Below the pieces are notes generated by a model that had not been told where the DNA came from, searched no databases, and saw nothing but the letters and a program-made list of their open reading frames with translations. A stretch of DNA of 64,000 nucleotides from Amorphophallus konjac (Eukaryota > Streptophyta > Magnoliopsida > Alismatales > Araceae), in contig JAHNEJ010003406.1 of the NCBI GenBank assembly GCA_022559845.1, positions 1 through 64,000 of the forward strand. The letters are read 5' to 3'. The stretch's first letter is position 1. Each line of letters opens with the position of its first letter. Made by a program: the position numbers and the translations under genes. Positions 48,188 to 59,866 of the stretch are shown here, piece by piece.

Positions 48188-51083
48188 TATAACGACCCAA
48201 GATCTGGATACCGGGAAAGGAACCCGATACTATTCGAATCCTGGCCCGCCGCCCACGAGCCGGGGCTCGGAAGGGCTAAAAAGGAGTGTGGAGGTACAAA
48301 GAAATAGGAAATAAAGTAAGACAATTCAACAATTAATAGAAATAAATAAACAACTACAATAGAGTCCAGTCCAATAGAAAGTACAGTCTAAGGCAGGAAA
48401 CGTATCAAATGCCAAGTGAACACTTGGTCAGGTAAACTGACGACTAAGAACCTCCGCACAGCACCCTCGAACCTCGAGGAAGAACCGTCGCACCTGAAAA
48501 GCAGGGGTGAGCCTCCTGTCACTGGCTCAGTAGGGATCCCGCGGAACCCCAACCGAGAACAATGGCGGTAGCGGAAAGGAAATCAACTATAATAACAACA
48601 GTAACAGCAGGAACAATAACTACCGTGGCCAGTAAAACATCGACTCTACAGCTACTCCTACTATATCAGAAAGCCCGCATCCCGATCTCCTAGTCGGGGG
48701 ACCACCGAACTAACGGGGAAACCTCTGGCTACGCTACCGGAAGAAACATCATGACAATACTATCGTGGACCTAACACAGTCTAGTGAGAACCCTCAGTGA
48801 CACTCACTGAACCCTAGACCTCTACCTCGGGAACACACCCAAAACTGCACGTAAAACCACGTCTTACAGACGTGAAGTGAAAACTCGACTCATGAGAAAC
48901 TCACGTCACGTGACGGGAGCACTGCCCACCAGAAGCAAGGCCAGATGCGCCCACTGATGACTTAGTCCGCACCTCAAGTGTCTCGCTGTGATGCCCCAGG
49001 CGGAGATAGAGACACTACAGTAACCAGTACTACGAACAAGGACTAGCTGGGGTCGCGCTCGTCAGCACGGGTCCAACAGCCCCCAACTAAGTGTGCACAC
49101 ACAGACCATCCACTCTAGGTCAGGTCCTCTAGCTGGTTTTCCCCTCAGCCGGACTCAGGCTGCAAAGGCGAGGGTCCCTATGATAACTAGCCTAAAAATT
49201 ATCTCTCTCGGGTAAGTCGCTCCACCACTCCCGGGTGGGTCAACACACGCGTGCCGTAAGAAGGCTACGACTAGTGGGAGGTCACTAAACATGAACACGG
49301 AAAGCCACTCACGCACCCATCGCGAGTAACGTGGAGTAACAGGTGGCACGACTCCACCATACTCTGGACAGCCCACTACTCCTACTAAATCCAACGGTCT
49401 GTGAGTCACAAGACTCGGGTCAAGACTGGTGTACAAGGACAGCTCCACGCCGTCAACCTGCCCTATGCCTAGGTCAGAAACCACCGTAACATGAATATCG
49501 AGGCAGCTAACAAGCCACCAAGTCGATCCCCTATCCAAGGGAAAAGCGAGAAACCTCCAGCCCCAGGCTGGGTGACTGGACTCATAGTCCAAGGGCCAAA
49601 CCCACGGCCCACTCGAAAACACTTACCGGGAAGCCAATGACGTGCGGGAACAACCCACCCCACACATGCCGACACACGGCAACTCGATCTAGGAAAAGCA
49701 CGAAAGCCCGGAACACCTGGGGTCACCCAGACCCTAAAAATCTATGGACACACTTATCGAGATAACACGGTACCTCCAGACACCCAGAAACACAGACACA
49801 TAACCCACAGGGTGTCCGGAACATCCACAAGATCGAATGTCAACCACTGGATCACAACCGGGTCGACCGGAGATCGACACATCGCAAAACGGGCACGGCA
49901 AGCATGAAGAACCGCCTAGCGGTCCTCTATGGACCGTCAGGGAGCCTAGCGGTCTACCCCTGGACCGTTAAGGCCAGCCTAGCGATCTATCCAGGACCGC
50001 TACGCTTCAGGAACTCACGAACCCCTAGCGGTCACTCCCGGACCGCCAAGGAAGGTGGCGGTCATCCACCCCACCGCTAGGCGTGGCCTAGCGGTCAATC
50101 GCGAGACTGCTACCCCACCGACCTCGACTGACCAAAACGTAAACAAACGGGGAAAACGGTCACATGACGACCGCTAGCCCAAGGGTAGCGGTCTATCGCG
50201 CGACCGCCACCAAGAAGACCGCTAAGAGCAACCAACGTTCAAAACGCCTAGCGGTCTCCCTGAGACTGCCAAGGGAGTCTAGCGGTCACTGGAATGACTG
50301 CTAAATTGTCCCGAGCGCGAAAACGGCGGGAAATCCCAAAAACGCCCATCCACGCCCCGATCATCACCCGATGATGGAGAAACAAAGGGGAAACTAGTCC
50401 CCAACCTCTCTAGCACCGAGAGGACCCATTTAAACCCCAAAAACGCGATCAAAACTCTAGATCCGGCTCACTCCCAAAAAACATGGATTTTTCCCAAAAT
50501 GCTCAAATAAGCCCGCTCGGCTCACCACGGCCTACCAAAATCGCGGGAAAGGAAGTACACGAGCTGGGGATTCATCTCCCTACATTCACCGAAGATTTCA
50601 CGCGCCGAGATCGCCGATCCATGAAGAAAACACCGTTGAAGCTCCGTCGGCTCGCGATCCCATGAACTGCCTCCACCATCGCGATCCTCGCTCCATCCTT
50701 GCCGCTCCACGCCCCACGATCCTCGCAGCCTCGCCCCTGTCCACCTCCGTCGGTCGTCGGAGAAGAGAGGGAGAGAGGAGAGAGCGTGAGAAGAGAGAGG
50801 GAGGGAAGAGAGAAATGAGAGATGTGGAGAGAGAGAAAATGAGGTTAATATATATAGAAAAATTCCAAAATTCCAAAATTTTAGAAAATTACGAAAAATT
50901 ACCTCCGCGATCCTTGGGAAGAGCACAACGCGTCGGTAGTGTCCCAGAGTCGGAGAACGCTATGATTCACCCTGCACAGAGTTCCGAAGGCGCATCAAGG
51001 AAAAACACGTGTAAAGCATAAAATACACTCCGAGACCAACGAAAATGATCCGAAAAATATCTGAAAAAATCCGGGACATTACA
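48188..51083 (-). repeat. 5' LTR of the LARD-like element (about 2.9 kb)
   Basis: On minus it starts TGTAATGTCCCGGA and ends GGGTCGTTATA (the final TACA has become TATA). It is related to the Tekay LTRs at both ends and in its general layout but diverged in sequence. TATA-like box at 50850-50856. Palindrome array at about 49915-50310 built on CTAGCGGTC...GACCGYYA. Confidence 0.88.
49915..50310 (-). repeat. Array of short palindromes inside the LARD LTR
   Basis: At least eight units such as CTAGCGGTCCTCTATGGACC and CTAGCGGTCTACCCCTGGAC fold on a GGTC/GACC core. Position in the LTR corresponds to the arrays of the two Tekay LTR types, with different stem sequences. Confidence 0.75.
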
Positions 51084-51240
51084 TTACCCCTACTTATGAT
51101 ATGATTTACTGCAAGTGATATGAAATGCGACTGTAGCATTTGTACTTCAATGAAACAGCTCGAATGAATATTGTTCATCTGAGCCTAAGAACACATATTT
51201 CAAATTATTAATATCTACATATTCAATGTGCATAGTTATG

Positions 51241-52140
51241 TTTCAGGGTATCGTGAAAATGGATTCAATGGGTGATGGTAAATATGATCGTATTCAATGT
51301 GAACGTGGCAATGGGGAATGTGTTGTCAAGATATCTCAAAGCAGTAGAAATCCACAACGTCCATATTATTGTTGTCCACTTGGCGTATGTTATTCTTACT
51401 TAGCAACACATTCTGTCTGTGTCTGCGTTATCTATGTCATTTTATCTTATATATTTTTTAAATCCGGTCAATACTTGCAAGGGGGGGAGAAGGGAGAGGG
51501 TGTTCATCTCTTCATTGCGGAAGAAGATGAAAACACTATCCCGGCCACCAGGCAAGCGATTTTCATTAAGATGAGAACAGGAGAAGAAAGGGGTACAAGG
51601 AGGGGGGGGGGAAGGGGGGCCCAAAAAGGGCCAAGACCAGAACAAGGCCGACGAGGCCAAAAAGCAAAAGTAAGATCACACCGCCCGTCGAGGATAGGCC
51701 ACGACGAGGGCACGTCAGCGAACCCAAGAAGCAAAAGTAAGATCACACCCCCAACAAAACAGCCTCATCATCAAACACCCCTTCAGAGTCAGAAGAGAAC
51801 GGGGATCGGAGCCCTCTGCGGCGGGCCGGTGATCCAGGCGACTCGCGATGGTCGACGTCCGAACCATCATGATCGAGCTCCTCGGAAGGGGGAGAGTGGA
51901 CTGGTAGGTGCAGCCCCGCCGAGGCCGAGTGGAGACGAAGTGAGCGACGGGGTGGAGGAGCCTCCTCCAAAAGACACTGCCGATCACGCGAAGAGGAAGT
52001 GGAGTTGTATACATACTCACATCTTGAGAATGATAAGCCATATCGATTCTTCATGTGGGTGGATGAATTATTATTATGTCCTTGTGGCAAAGACTCATGC
52101 AGAAGGCGTACTTCAAACACTAGTAAAAATAAAGTGAAAG
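51241..52140 (+). pseudogene. GRF-type zinc finger gene remnant, two exons
   Basis: The exon around 51245-51381 encodes GNGECVVKISQSSRNPQRPYYCCPL, where NPQRPYYCCP is typical of GRF zinc fingers. It ends at a donor-like G/GTATGTTATT. The second half, KPYRFFMWVDE, is at about 52036-52068, followed by a further Cys-rich stretch CPCGKDSCRRRT...KVFYVCPE. The gap of about 640 bp looks like an intron enlarged by a G-rich insertion (about 51480-52005). A third exon may start at the AG at 52252-52254 or, after a LINE insertion, at 53305. Role unknown; GRF fingers bind nucleic acid in other proteins. Its relation to the neighbouring Harbinger remnants is unclear. Confidence 0.45.
51480..52005. other. 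GC-rich insertion-like block in the GRF intron
   Basis: Composition changes sharply, from AT-rich to G/A-rich. AGCAAAAGTAAGATCACAC occurs twice (51663 and 51731). No terminal repeats were found, so its identity is open. Confidence 0.35.
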
Positions 52141-52265
52141 TATTTTATGTATGCCCAGAATTAAGATATGTGTGTGATCAACATTGTATTATGGTTATTG
52201 TTTCTGCCTTCCCTACCAATTGTACATAATTTGAATTTCTTCTATGTATGTGCAGGCTGACAAGA

Positions 52266-53296
52266 ATTGATTTGGTGGACATTAAGAAAGAAAGGAATCT
52301 CTCAAAGATATGTTGATTTGATTAAGGATATGTACGACGGTGCTATTACTAGTGTTCGAACTATTGCTGGGGAGACTGGTGAATTTTCCGTTTCTATAGG
52401 TTTGCATCAAGGTTCTGCACTAAGTCCGTATCTCTTTGCCTTAGTTATGGATGAAGTAACTAAACAATTGCATGAGGACATCCCTTGGTGTATGCTTTTT
52501 GCAGATGATATTGTTTTAATTGATGAGAGTATTGATGCTCTAAATGCTAAGTTAGAGCGTTGGAGACTTGCCTTGGAGTCTAAAGGTTTTAAAATTAGTA
52601 GGAGTAAGTCAGAGTTTATGCACTGTAATTTTAGTAATGAGATAGTGGTTCAGGAAGACATGGCTCTAATTGATGGACATAACATTCTGAAGAGTAGTAG
52701 CTTTCGATACTTATGGTCTATCATACAAGAGAATGGAGAGATTTATGATGACGTTACACATAGGATTAAGATAGGCTGGCTAAAATGGAGAAGTGCATCA
52801 TGTGTCCTTTGTGATCGTCGTATCCCTGTGAAACTCAAAGGGAGGTTTTATAGAACGGCTGTGAGACCTACTTTGTTATATGGTACCGAGTGTTGGGCAG
52901 TATGAAATGAACACATCCACAAAATGTGTGTAGCAGAGATGAGGATGTTGAGATGGATGTATGGCAAAAATAAGAAAGGCAAGATTAGGAATGAGCGCAT
53001 CCGTAAGGACTTAGGGATAGCTCCAATTGATAGTAAAATGAGAGAAAATAGACTCCGGTAGTTTGGACATGTGTTTCGTCGCCCTAACTCAGCGCCGGTT
53101 AAAAGATGTGACCAAATCTTAGTGGATGCTAGTAAAAGAGCTCGAGGAAGGCATAAAATGAGATGGTGCGATGTTATTAGGAAGGACATTAGTTTCTTGG
53201 GTTTAAATATGAATATTACACTTGATAGAAATTTTTGGCGAAACAGGATTCATGTAGTCGACCCCAATTAATTGGGATAAGGCTCTGATGATGATG
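52266..53296 (+). mobile_element. 5'-truncated RTE-type LINE with 18-bp target duplication
   Basis: The body is flanked by the perfect 18-bp repeat ATGTGCAGGCTGACAAGA (52248-52265 and 53297-53314). It holds only the 3' half of a reverse transcriptase gene and ends in the characteristic ATTGGGATAAGGCTCTGATGATG tail, a (GAT)n end rather than poly-A, as in plant RTE elements. Confidence 0.92.
52267..53273 (+). pseudogene. RTE LINE reverse transcriptase fragment
   Basis: Reads WWTLRKKGISQRYVDLIKDM, GLHQGSALSPYLFALVMDE, then the catalytic box FADDIVLID and the downstream thumb region. Motifs match the plant RTE clade. The frame is open to 52905, where TGA interrupts (CWAV-stop), continues in frame-shifted pieces (KMCVAEMRMLRWMYG, further RHKMRWCDVIRKD) and ends in the typical C-terminus FWRNRIHVVDPN at 53269-53271. 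The endonuclease and fingers are missing because of 5' truncation. Inactive. Confidence 0.88.
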
Positions 53297-53399
53297 ATGT
53301 GCAGGCTGACAAGACAACATTAGATTGTGGGTTCTTCTAAGTGGGTGGAAGAAATGTCAACGGTATACTACCTCATATCTTTTATGTATGTGATGTGAA

Positions 53400-53615
53400 T
53401 GTGAATGTGTTGTGAATGAATTATTATTTTATTACAGTCGAGTGTGTGTTGCATGAGTTTTTTATTTTAGTACAACCGAGTGTGTGCTGTGAATGCATGA
53501 GTTGTTTATTTTAATACAGTCGAGTGTCTGTTGTGAATGCATGAGTTGTTTTGTTTTAATACAGCCGAGTGTGTGATGTGAATGCATGAGTTGTTTTGTT
53601 TTAATATAGCCGAGT
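53400..53615. repeat. 44-45 bp minisatellite
   Basis: About four to five copies of CGAGTGTGTG(C/T)TGTGAATGC-ATGAGTTGTTTTRTTTTAATACAG, the first shortened. One strand reads open through it, which is a by-product of the repeat. Confidence 0.85.
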
Positions 53616-53810
53616 GTGTGTGTATGTGCAGTGGAGACAGGTTGTGTGTGTGTGTGTGTGTGTATGTCCCGACACTGTGTGTGTGTGTCGACAGGTTGTG
53701 TGTGTGTGTGTGTCGACATGGTGTGTGTGTGCAGTGGAGATAGATTTTGTATGTGTGTGTGTATTTTGCTTAGTAGTGATAGTGTGTGTGTGTGTTGTGT
53801 TCATATCGAC

Positions 53811-53862
<52 letters not shown>

Positions 53863-53876
53863 GTGTTCATATCGAC

Positions 53877-53908
<32 letters not shown>

Positions 53909-54001
53909 GTGTCGACAGGTTGTGTGTGTGTGTGTCGACATGATGTGTGTGTGCAGTGGAGATAGATTTTGTATGTGTGTGTGTATTTTGCTTAGTAGTG
54001 A

Positions 54002-54053
<52 letters not shown>
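53616..54053. repeat. Compound (TG)n microsatellite with a duplicated spacer
   Basis: Long TG tracts are interrupted by GTCGACA and by a block GTGCAGTGGAGATAGATTTT...TTGCTTAGTAGTGATAG that occurs twice (about 53729-53780 and 53951-54002), indicating a roughly 220-bp duplication. Confidence 0.9.
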
Positions 54054-54056
<3 letters not shown>

Positions 54057-54379
54057 CGGCTCCTTCCCATTATTTAGTGCTCCCATTGTTCAATGTCGGT
54101 ATTATACTCCTTCCCGATGTCAAACTCTCGTTGGTTCTATCAGGTATTTTTGAGGCAATGATGATGGGTTGGATGGCCTAACGGCAACTCCCAACTAATG
54201 TGATGGAACATGATCCATGTGATTACATTATCTCATGTTGTTTTGAGTCTCATCTCCTTACTCTTATCAAGTTCATATACTTTGCACTCAATGTTATAAT
54301 TTGTGATTATATCATACACATCTTTCAGGAAAAAGAGAGCATGGCTAGCCCCATTGGCTTAACCATTTTGTCAAACAAT
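54054..54379. other. Intergenic sequence, nothing recognised
   Basis: No frame or repeat of note until the 63-bp repeat starts. Confidence 0.4.
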
Positions 54380-54505
54380 CACTGTTACAATAGTAGTCCA
54401 CTCCATTAGTTGAGCATGGCTAGCCCCCCCGAGCCCGAGTGCCACTGTTACAATAGTAGTCCACTCCATTAGTTGAGCATGGCTAGCCCCCCCGAGCCCG
54501 AGTGC
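54380..54505. repeat. Exact 63-bp tandem duplication
   Basis: CACTGTTACAATAGTAGTCC...GAGCCCGAGTGC occurs at 54380-54442 and again at 54443-54505. The core TGAGCATGGCTAGCCC appears once more on each side (near 54338 and 54550), so the locus has been duplicated repeatedly. Confidence 0.93.
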
Positions 54506-54624
54506 GTTAACCCCACCTGGTTAGGAAGCACTCCCGAACGGATCTGCATTGAGCATGGCTAGCCCGTTTGCTTCACTCTTTATTGTTGAGCATTTGGCAC
54601 ACTACACAACAATGGCAGAGAATC

Positions 54625-54728
54625 GAGACATCTCTCTCTCTCTCTCTCTCTCTCACCGGTTGTGCCGTCTGTCGTTTCTTCTTCCCCACTTCGTCCAAAA
54701 CCCACCATTCTGTGCACTGTCCCTCTCC

Positions 54729-54765
<37 letters not shown>

Positions 54766-54845
54766 CGCTTGTGCCATCTGGCGTTTCTTCTTCCCCACTT
54801 CGTCCAAAACCCAACAAAACCCACCATTCTGTGCACCGTCCCCGA
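54625..54845 (+). repeat. Duplicated (CT)n-containing block in the stress-protein promoter or leader
   Basis: CTCTCT tract, then GTTTCTTCTTCCCCACTTCGT and CCAAAACCCACCATTCTGTG, occurs twice (54630-54740 and 54745-54840). Pyrimidine-rich tracts near plant transcription starts are common, so this may be part of the core promoter or 5' UTR of the gene at 55013. Confidence 0.75.
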
Positions 54846-55012
54846 CCAGAAGAAGCTCACACGAAATTCTCCAAAGATGACATGGACAAAGCTCAAAAAT
54901 GGGCGAAAGAAGGGATCTTTGGGCTCTTAATTGAAGAGAAGGGAAGCCTAAGCTCCTGAGATTTTCCTCCAAAAATTGTTCTTTTCTTCCTGGGCATCCG
55001 TCACCTCTCGGC

Positions 55013-55769
55013 ATGGAGGCCCCGGCGGAATCTGAATCCCCGGCACCGCCGTCCCCGGCCGCCGCGATCCAGCCCTGCTCCCCCCGGCTCTTCCCGTCCT
55101 CTCCCGCGGCGGGCGCCCACCGCCGGGTGGCCATCGCGATGGACCTGAGCGACGAGAGCGCCCACGCCGTTAAGTGGGCAGTGCAGAATTACCTCCGCCC
55201 CGGCGACGCCGTAGTCCTCCTCCACGTCCGCCCCACCAGCGTCCTCTATGGAGCCGACTGGGGCGCCGTCGACCTCCCCGCCTCGGCCGTGGAGGACGGC
55301 TCCGGCTCGGACGATTCGCAGCAGAAGCTGGAGGACGAGTTCGACGCGTTTACCACGGCGAAAGCTCAGGACTTGGCGCGGCCGCTGGCCGAGGCGCAGG
55401 TCCCCTTCAAGATCCACATCGTGAAGGACCACGACATGAAGGAGAGGCTTTGCTTGGAGGTGGAGCGGCTCGGGCTGAGCGCGGTGATCATGGGGTCTAG
55501 GGGCGTCGGCGCGTCGAGGAGGGCCGGCAAGGGCCGGCTGGGCAGTGTCAGCGATTACTGCGTCCATCACTGCGTGTGCCCCGTGGTGGTGGTGCGCTAT
55601 CCGTACGAGAAGGAAGGAGGCTGGGGTGCTGATGGGGCGCCCGCCGCTGCAGTGGCCGAAGATGGCGGCGGAGCGAAGGGTGTCGTCGTCGGTGACGCCG
55701 TCGAGCTGCATCCAGTGCCGGAGGAGGAGGAGGAGGAGGAATACCATGATGCCTCTGATGAGCACAAAG
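55013..55769 (+). CDS. Universal stress protein, PHOS32-like, first exon
   Basis: A GC-rich exon encoding 252 residues plus one base. A Ser/Pro-rich N-terminus contains CSPRLFPSSP, comparable to the phosphorylated region of PHOS32. The USP domain, about 36-196, runs from HRRVAIAMDLSDESAHAVKW to the end of VCPVVVVRYPYE. The nucleotide-binding loop is GSRGVGASRRAGKGRLGS (161-178). The C-terminal tail is acidic, with a run of Glu and EYHDASDEHK. A donor AAAG/GTGAGA follows at 55770. The rest is probably tiny: an acceptor TTTGCAG at 58499 would add Gly-Gly-Leu and stop; another at about 57190 would add six residues. Reading through the donor gives 276 residues. USPs are cytoplasmic adenine-nucleotide binding proteins in stress responses; the exact role here is inferred. 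Confidence 0.92.
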
Positions 55770-58700
55770 GTGAGAGCTTTTTCCGTCCAATTCTACCATG
55801 TGAGAGTCATCTATTACATCTAATATTAGTGTGTCAGCTGTAGGGGGGTGATGTTGTTTGAAATTAACATTCCAATTGCTCTGTAGTTTTTGTGTATTAC
55901 TAGTTTGGTAAAGCTCTCTACAAAGGCAAGGTTAGAAATCGTAATTAAAGTTTAAGAGGGAAAATGGACTTTATTCATCACTTTATGGTGTCAAAATGTC
56001 AGAATTGGTTTGATGCGCAGAAATTGGCTCGGTGGGCTTCAAGAATGAGATCTTAATGGGACCTTACTTGCGGACAAGATTTGGTAGACATTGCTTCAGA
56101 ATATATCTCAGGAAGGGGATGAAGCTGAGCGTGCTGTTGGAAAAATAATAGAGAAACTGAATTGAATTATTAACTGTCGGGTTGAGAACTCAAGTCACCC
56201 CTTTTCTTCAGGAAACTTAGGCATGGGTATGAGGTGGGAATTGTAGCTCCCTGTTAAATATAAATCACTTGTCCACAGAAAACAAAGAAAGGTCATAGAG
56301 AACCCAAAATACTACCAACACGGTGTTGGGTTGGAGCCATGGAGGAAGGCCCTCCCTCCACAAACAGAAAGTCTTTCCTTGAACTGACATGGTTCCAGGG
56401 GCCACCTACTTACAAAAAGTTCGATCAACCTACGAAACATAATATTTTAACACTCTTAGTGCCTATTTTTTTTTAACATTTTGGTCTCTTTCGCTTAATT
56501 AATTAACTTATTCCTCCTTCCAGCCTCTATATTTTTTTGAAAATTCAGTTCATCTCCATAAAATGGTTTGAGCAGCCTTAGTTTTTTGACCATATGAACT
56601 TTTCTTTTAGCAGAAAGAGCCATATTTAGTTACAAGATAATTCTATGAATGGACATTAAATTTGATGGAGCGGACATTTGTTGTTTAAGGTGACCACCCC
56701 AAAAACATGGAATAGTAAGAGGCTTGAATGCGCAGAATTCTTAATTAAAACTTTTTTCTTTCGAGAAAGTGGATTTCCTTCCACATGTTTTGAAGTTGAT
56801 CCCAAAAAAAAACTAGAGCAGAGTGGGTGTGCTTACCAACACCTTCCTAATGCTAGTCGGAGCCCGACTCTGTAACGGGAGCAAGATTCTTGTGAGCTGA
56901 ATCTGAGGTAGCTTTCCCTCTGTTACCATATCGGATCTCACATCGGATTCCACCCATCTCCGTAACCACTACAAACTCTCTGAGTTCCCATAATTGTGCT
57001 TGACTCCGATCAGGACATCCCTTCCTTTTCGCCGTCAATCATAACCCCGGCCATACTCCTAGCACTGCATGTCTCTTGACGGGCCTATAAAAGGGAGGAA
57101 ATATCCACTTCACACGGATCAATAGCATTTGTGAACACCCAGAGTGCTATTGAACAGCTTCTACTGATACCCCCTTATGACAAACGCAGGTGGGTCGTAT
57201 GGCAAGTGATGCCATGTGAAATGGCATGAGTGGCCATACCCTGGGAGCCCAATGAACATGAGAAGGATCGAGCTTTGGCACCATGGTAGGTGACAATACT
57301 AATGTTCTGCTGTATATGTTTTTGCTGTAGTGAATCAGATTGCTGTAAGAACTGTAAGATTTCTATTGATACTCTGAGAAGGTTCTTTAATGTCTCCTTG
57401 GATGTTCTTGTCAGTGTGTATTGGAATTACAAAAGGCAAACCACTTTTTGGATGACAAAATGGTTTTGTTTGACTATTGTAACGGTGATTGTTTGTGAGA
57501 TGGAGTGGACTACTAGCATACTTATTTTTTTGTTAATATCTGGGCCCTCTTTTGTGCTTCCAAGCAATAAATATAATTTGTTCCAAGGATCTTCAGACAT
57601 TTGTTATTCACAAGGCTGTCTTCTTCTTTACTTTCTTCTATAGCCATCTTCTGACAGGAATAGATCACGTCGTTAGAAATGAGATGTGCCAATTACGGTA
57701 ATGAAGAACTCAAGTAAACCACATGCAGAAGTCAAAGCTTTAGCTCAAAATATACATGCGACTTTTTCATTGTCAAAAATTGATTGTGATGTGGGATTCC
57801 AATCTTATGGACACTTTCCCATTCCAGACTGCTTGACAGCAAGCAGAATACTATGTTTGGAAACATATGAACCTTACAACTTGAGCCTGCTAAAGTCATA
57901 GTCTTGTGGGTCAACCAAGAAGGTTACCTCGTCCATGCCTTTAGTAATATCCATCTGGGATGATTTATGCTCCAGCATGAGGTTCTTGGTGTTTCTGGAA
58001 AATATGGAAGAACCGCTACTTTCATTTCAACTTTTGTGAGAACTTGCTTGTAAATTAGACACTGGTGTGCGGGATCAGCCGATTTCAATATGATTTAATG
58101 GGAAAATCTAATCCCTATTTTAGTTAGACAAAGAAAGAAGAAAAACTGTTTGGCCTGGTTTCAATCACAATCTCGATAGATCAGGGCATGCCTGTCCGAG
58201 GACCTCAATTCCATTCCGCAATCCTTGTTACATGCTACAAGCATCTTAATTTAAAATTATATGGTTTTTGGTATTTGGAGTTAATGCACTGCCTGTGCTC
58301 TGCTACTGTATTAACGTCCTACATCCTATGTTGCTATGCATTCATGTGATTTCTCTTACAGTTTGTGTCAAATAACTTCATGTTTTTCCTTATGTATTCC
58401 AATATTATGGTTCTTTAGGCTAAACTGCACTTTTGGTTCCTCTTGACTACTACTACTACTACTACTGCTATATTCCATTCTCTTTGCAGGTGGACTCTGA
58501 TGCCATGTGATGCTATCTGTGGATGCAGAAATTTGAACTTCGGATATTCGAAGTTGTCTGGCTGATTCGAACCTATGAATTCGAGCTATGCTATGTAACC
58601 AGATGTTGGTAGTCCGTTGCCGCTAGTGCTGCTGCCCGCACTCTTGGGCATGGGAATCCCATGGAGATGGAAGATTGAGGAGTATTGTGTCCTTTACATT

Positions 58701-59860
58701 ATGTGTTGGGAATCCTGTAGGTCATCAAGCCTTTCCACTGCTTCCCTTGTGAAATATTTATGTTCCCCAAAGTTTTTACTCTTCGTCTGGGCATTGTTTG
58801 TCCAGCTTTCCTGGAAATGCTCTGTCGACAAGTTAGATTGAGAGTTCTCTCAGCTGCTGTCCTACAATGCATGGTTATTGTTGAAAGCCACCCATCATCG
58901 GTTAAAAATCCCTAGAGAAGTTGGCTTTGCTGAAGGGCCTGAGAGAAAATTACAGGATTCCAAACAAGGGATTTTACTGGTCACTTTTTTAAATGGCGAA
59001 TGGTAGTTTGGAAGTTGCCTTCTAAGATATAATCTTAGCCAGGTCTTTTAACCCCACTAACCCTATGTATCCTCTTCCTAACAACTAACAAGGGCGTTTC
59101 TGGGCCTATATTCGTTCTTGTTTTCTCGTCTCTAACCATAGACTACAAGAAGAGTTTACTAAAATGTCTCGATGTTCCCTGAGAAAACAATTCGTGAAAG
59201 TGAAGTAATTATGGAAGGATCCTTAGAGCTCCGTAGGTCAACAATTTCGAGACTATCTTGTGGCTAATGAAACAACGAAGATGGGTTAAAGCTGATGTAC
59301 ATTTGTCCCCGATCGATCATTCTTTAGGACAGTGCGTGCCTTATGAAATGCAGTGTGCTTCGACATCGTTACGGTGCCGAGAGGTACCCACCCGCCCTAG
59401 CGTGGATTCAAATTTTTAGTTATGCAAGTACTCATCGAGTAAACATGTAGTAGAGACACTATTCACAAAAGACAGCAATTTACAAGGAGCATTTGTTGCA
59501 AGAACTTAACAAGATTAGCATTTTACGAGCCACATTTAATGCAGTATTTAACTCAGAAAAAAAATCATTGAGGATGTGCCGAAGTCATTAGCAGCTACAT
59601 GGTTCACGATTATTAAGAGAAAAACCAGCTGCCATAACATTGATATTGTCACATGTATGCGCGGCTGCGTTATTACTCTTTAGGAGGGAGCCCTCAAACG
59701 AGGAGCTTCCAGGGAAGGAATGCTTTCACGTGTTAATCTACTCTTCATAGCACCCAAACGAGGTCCACTAATTAGAAAACAAAAATGTTAATGTAGTAAA
59801 CCTGGTTCTTGGAGACGTCAATACGAGGCATGTAATTCTAGAAAAAGGACTCGCGTATTA
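55770..59860 (+). other. Intron or 3' region of the stress protein gene and intergenic DNA
   Basis: No second gene was recognised. A short (CTA)n tract lies at 58444-58467, just before the candidate last acceptor. Frames here (for example 57290-57643 plus, 58617-58841 plus) lack recognisable domains. Confidence 0.4.
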
Positions 59861-59866
59861 GTTTTA

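Larger units (their letters stand above)
45323..51083 (-). mobile_element. LARD-like non-coding gypsy-type retroelement with an inverted left LTR fragment
   Basis: On the right is a full-length minus-strand LTR (48188-51083), then a tRNA-iMet primer site (48174-48186), then about 2.3 kb of internal DNA without gag or pol domains (45905-48173). On the left there is no matching LTR in the same orientation. Instead 45323-45904 is the first about 580 bp of the same LTR type in the opposite (plus) orientation. Both outer ends therefore begin TGTAA inward. Flanks CTAAC (left) and TTACC (right) are not a clean duplication. The internal minus strand is G/T-rich like the Tekay coding strand, suggesting a decayed derivative. 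Confidence 0.7.

Noticed and set aside
53601..54086. 161-codon His/Thr frame
   Set aside because: Translation of the TG microsatellite, not a gene.
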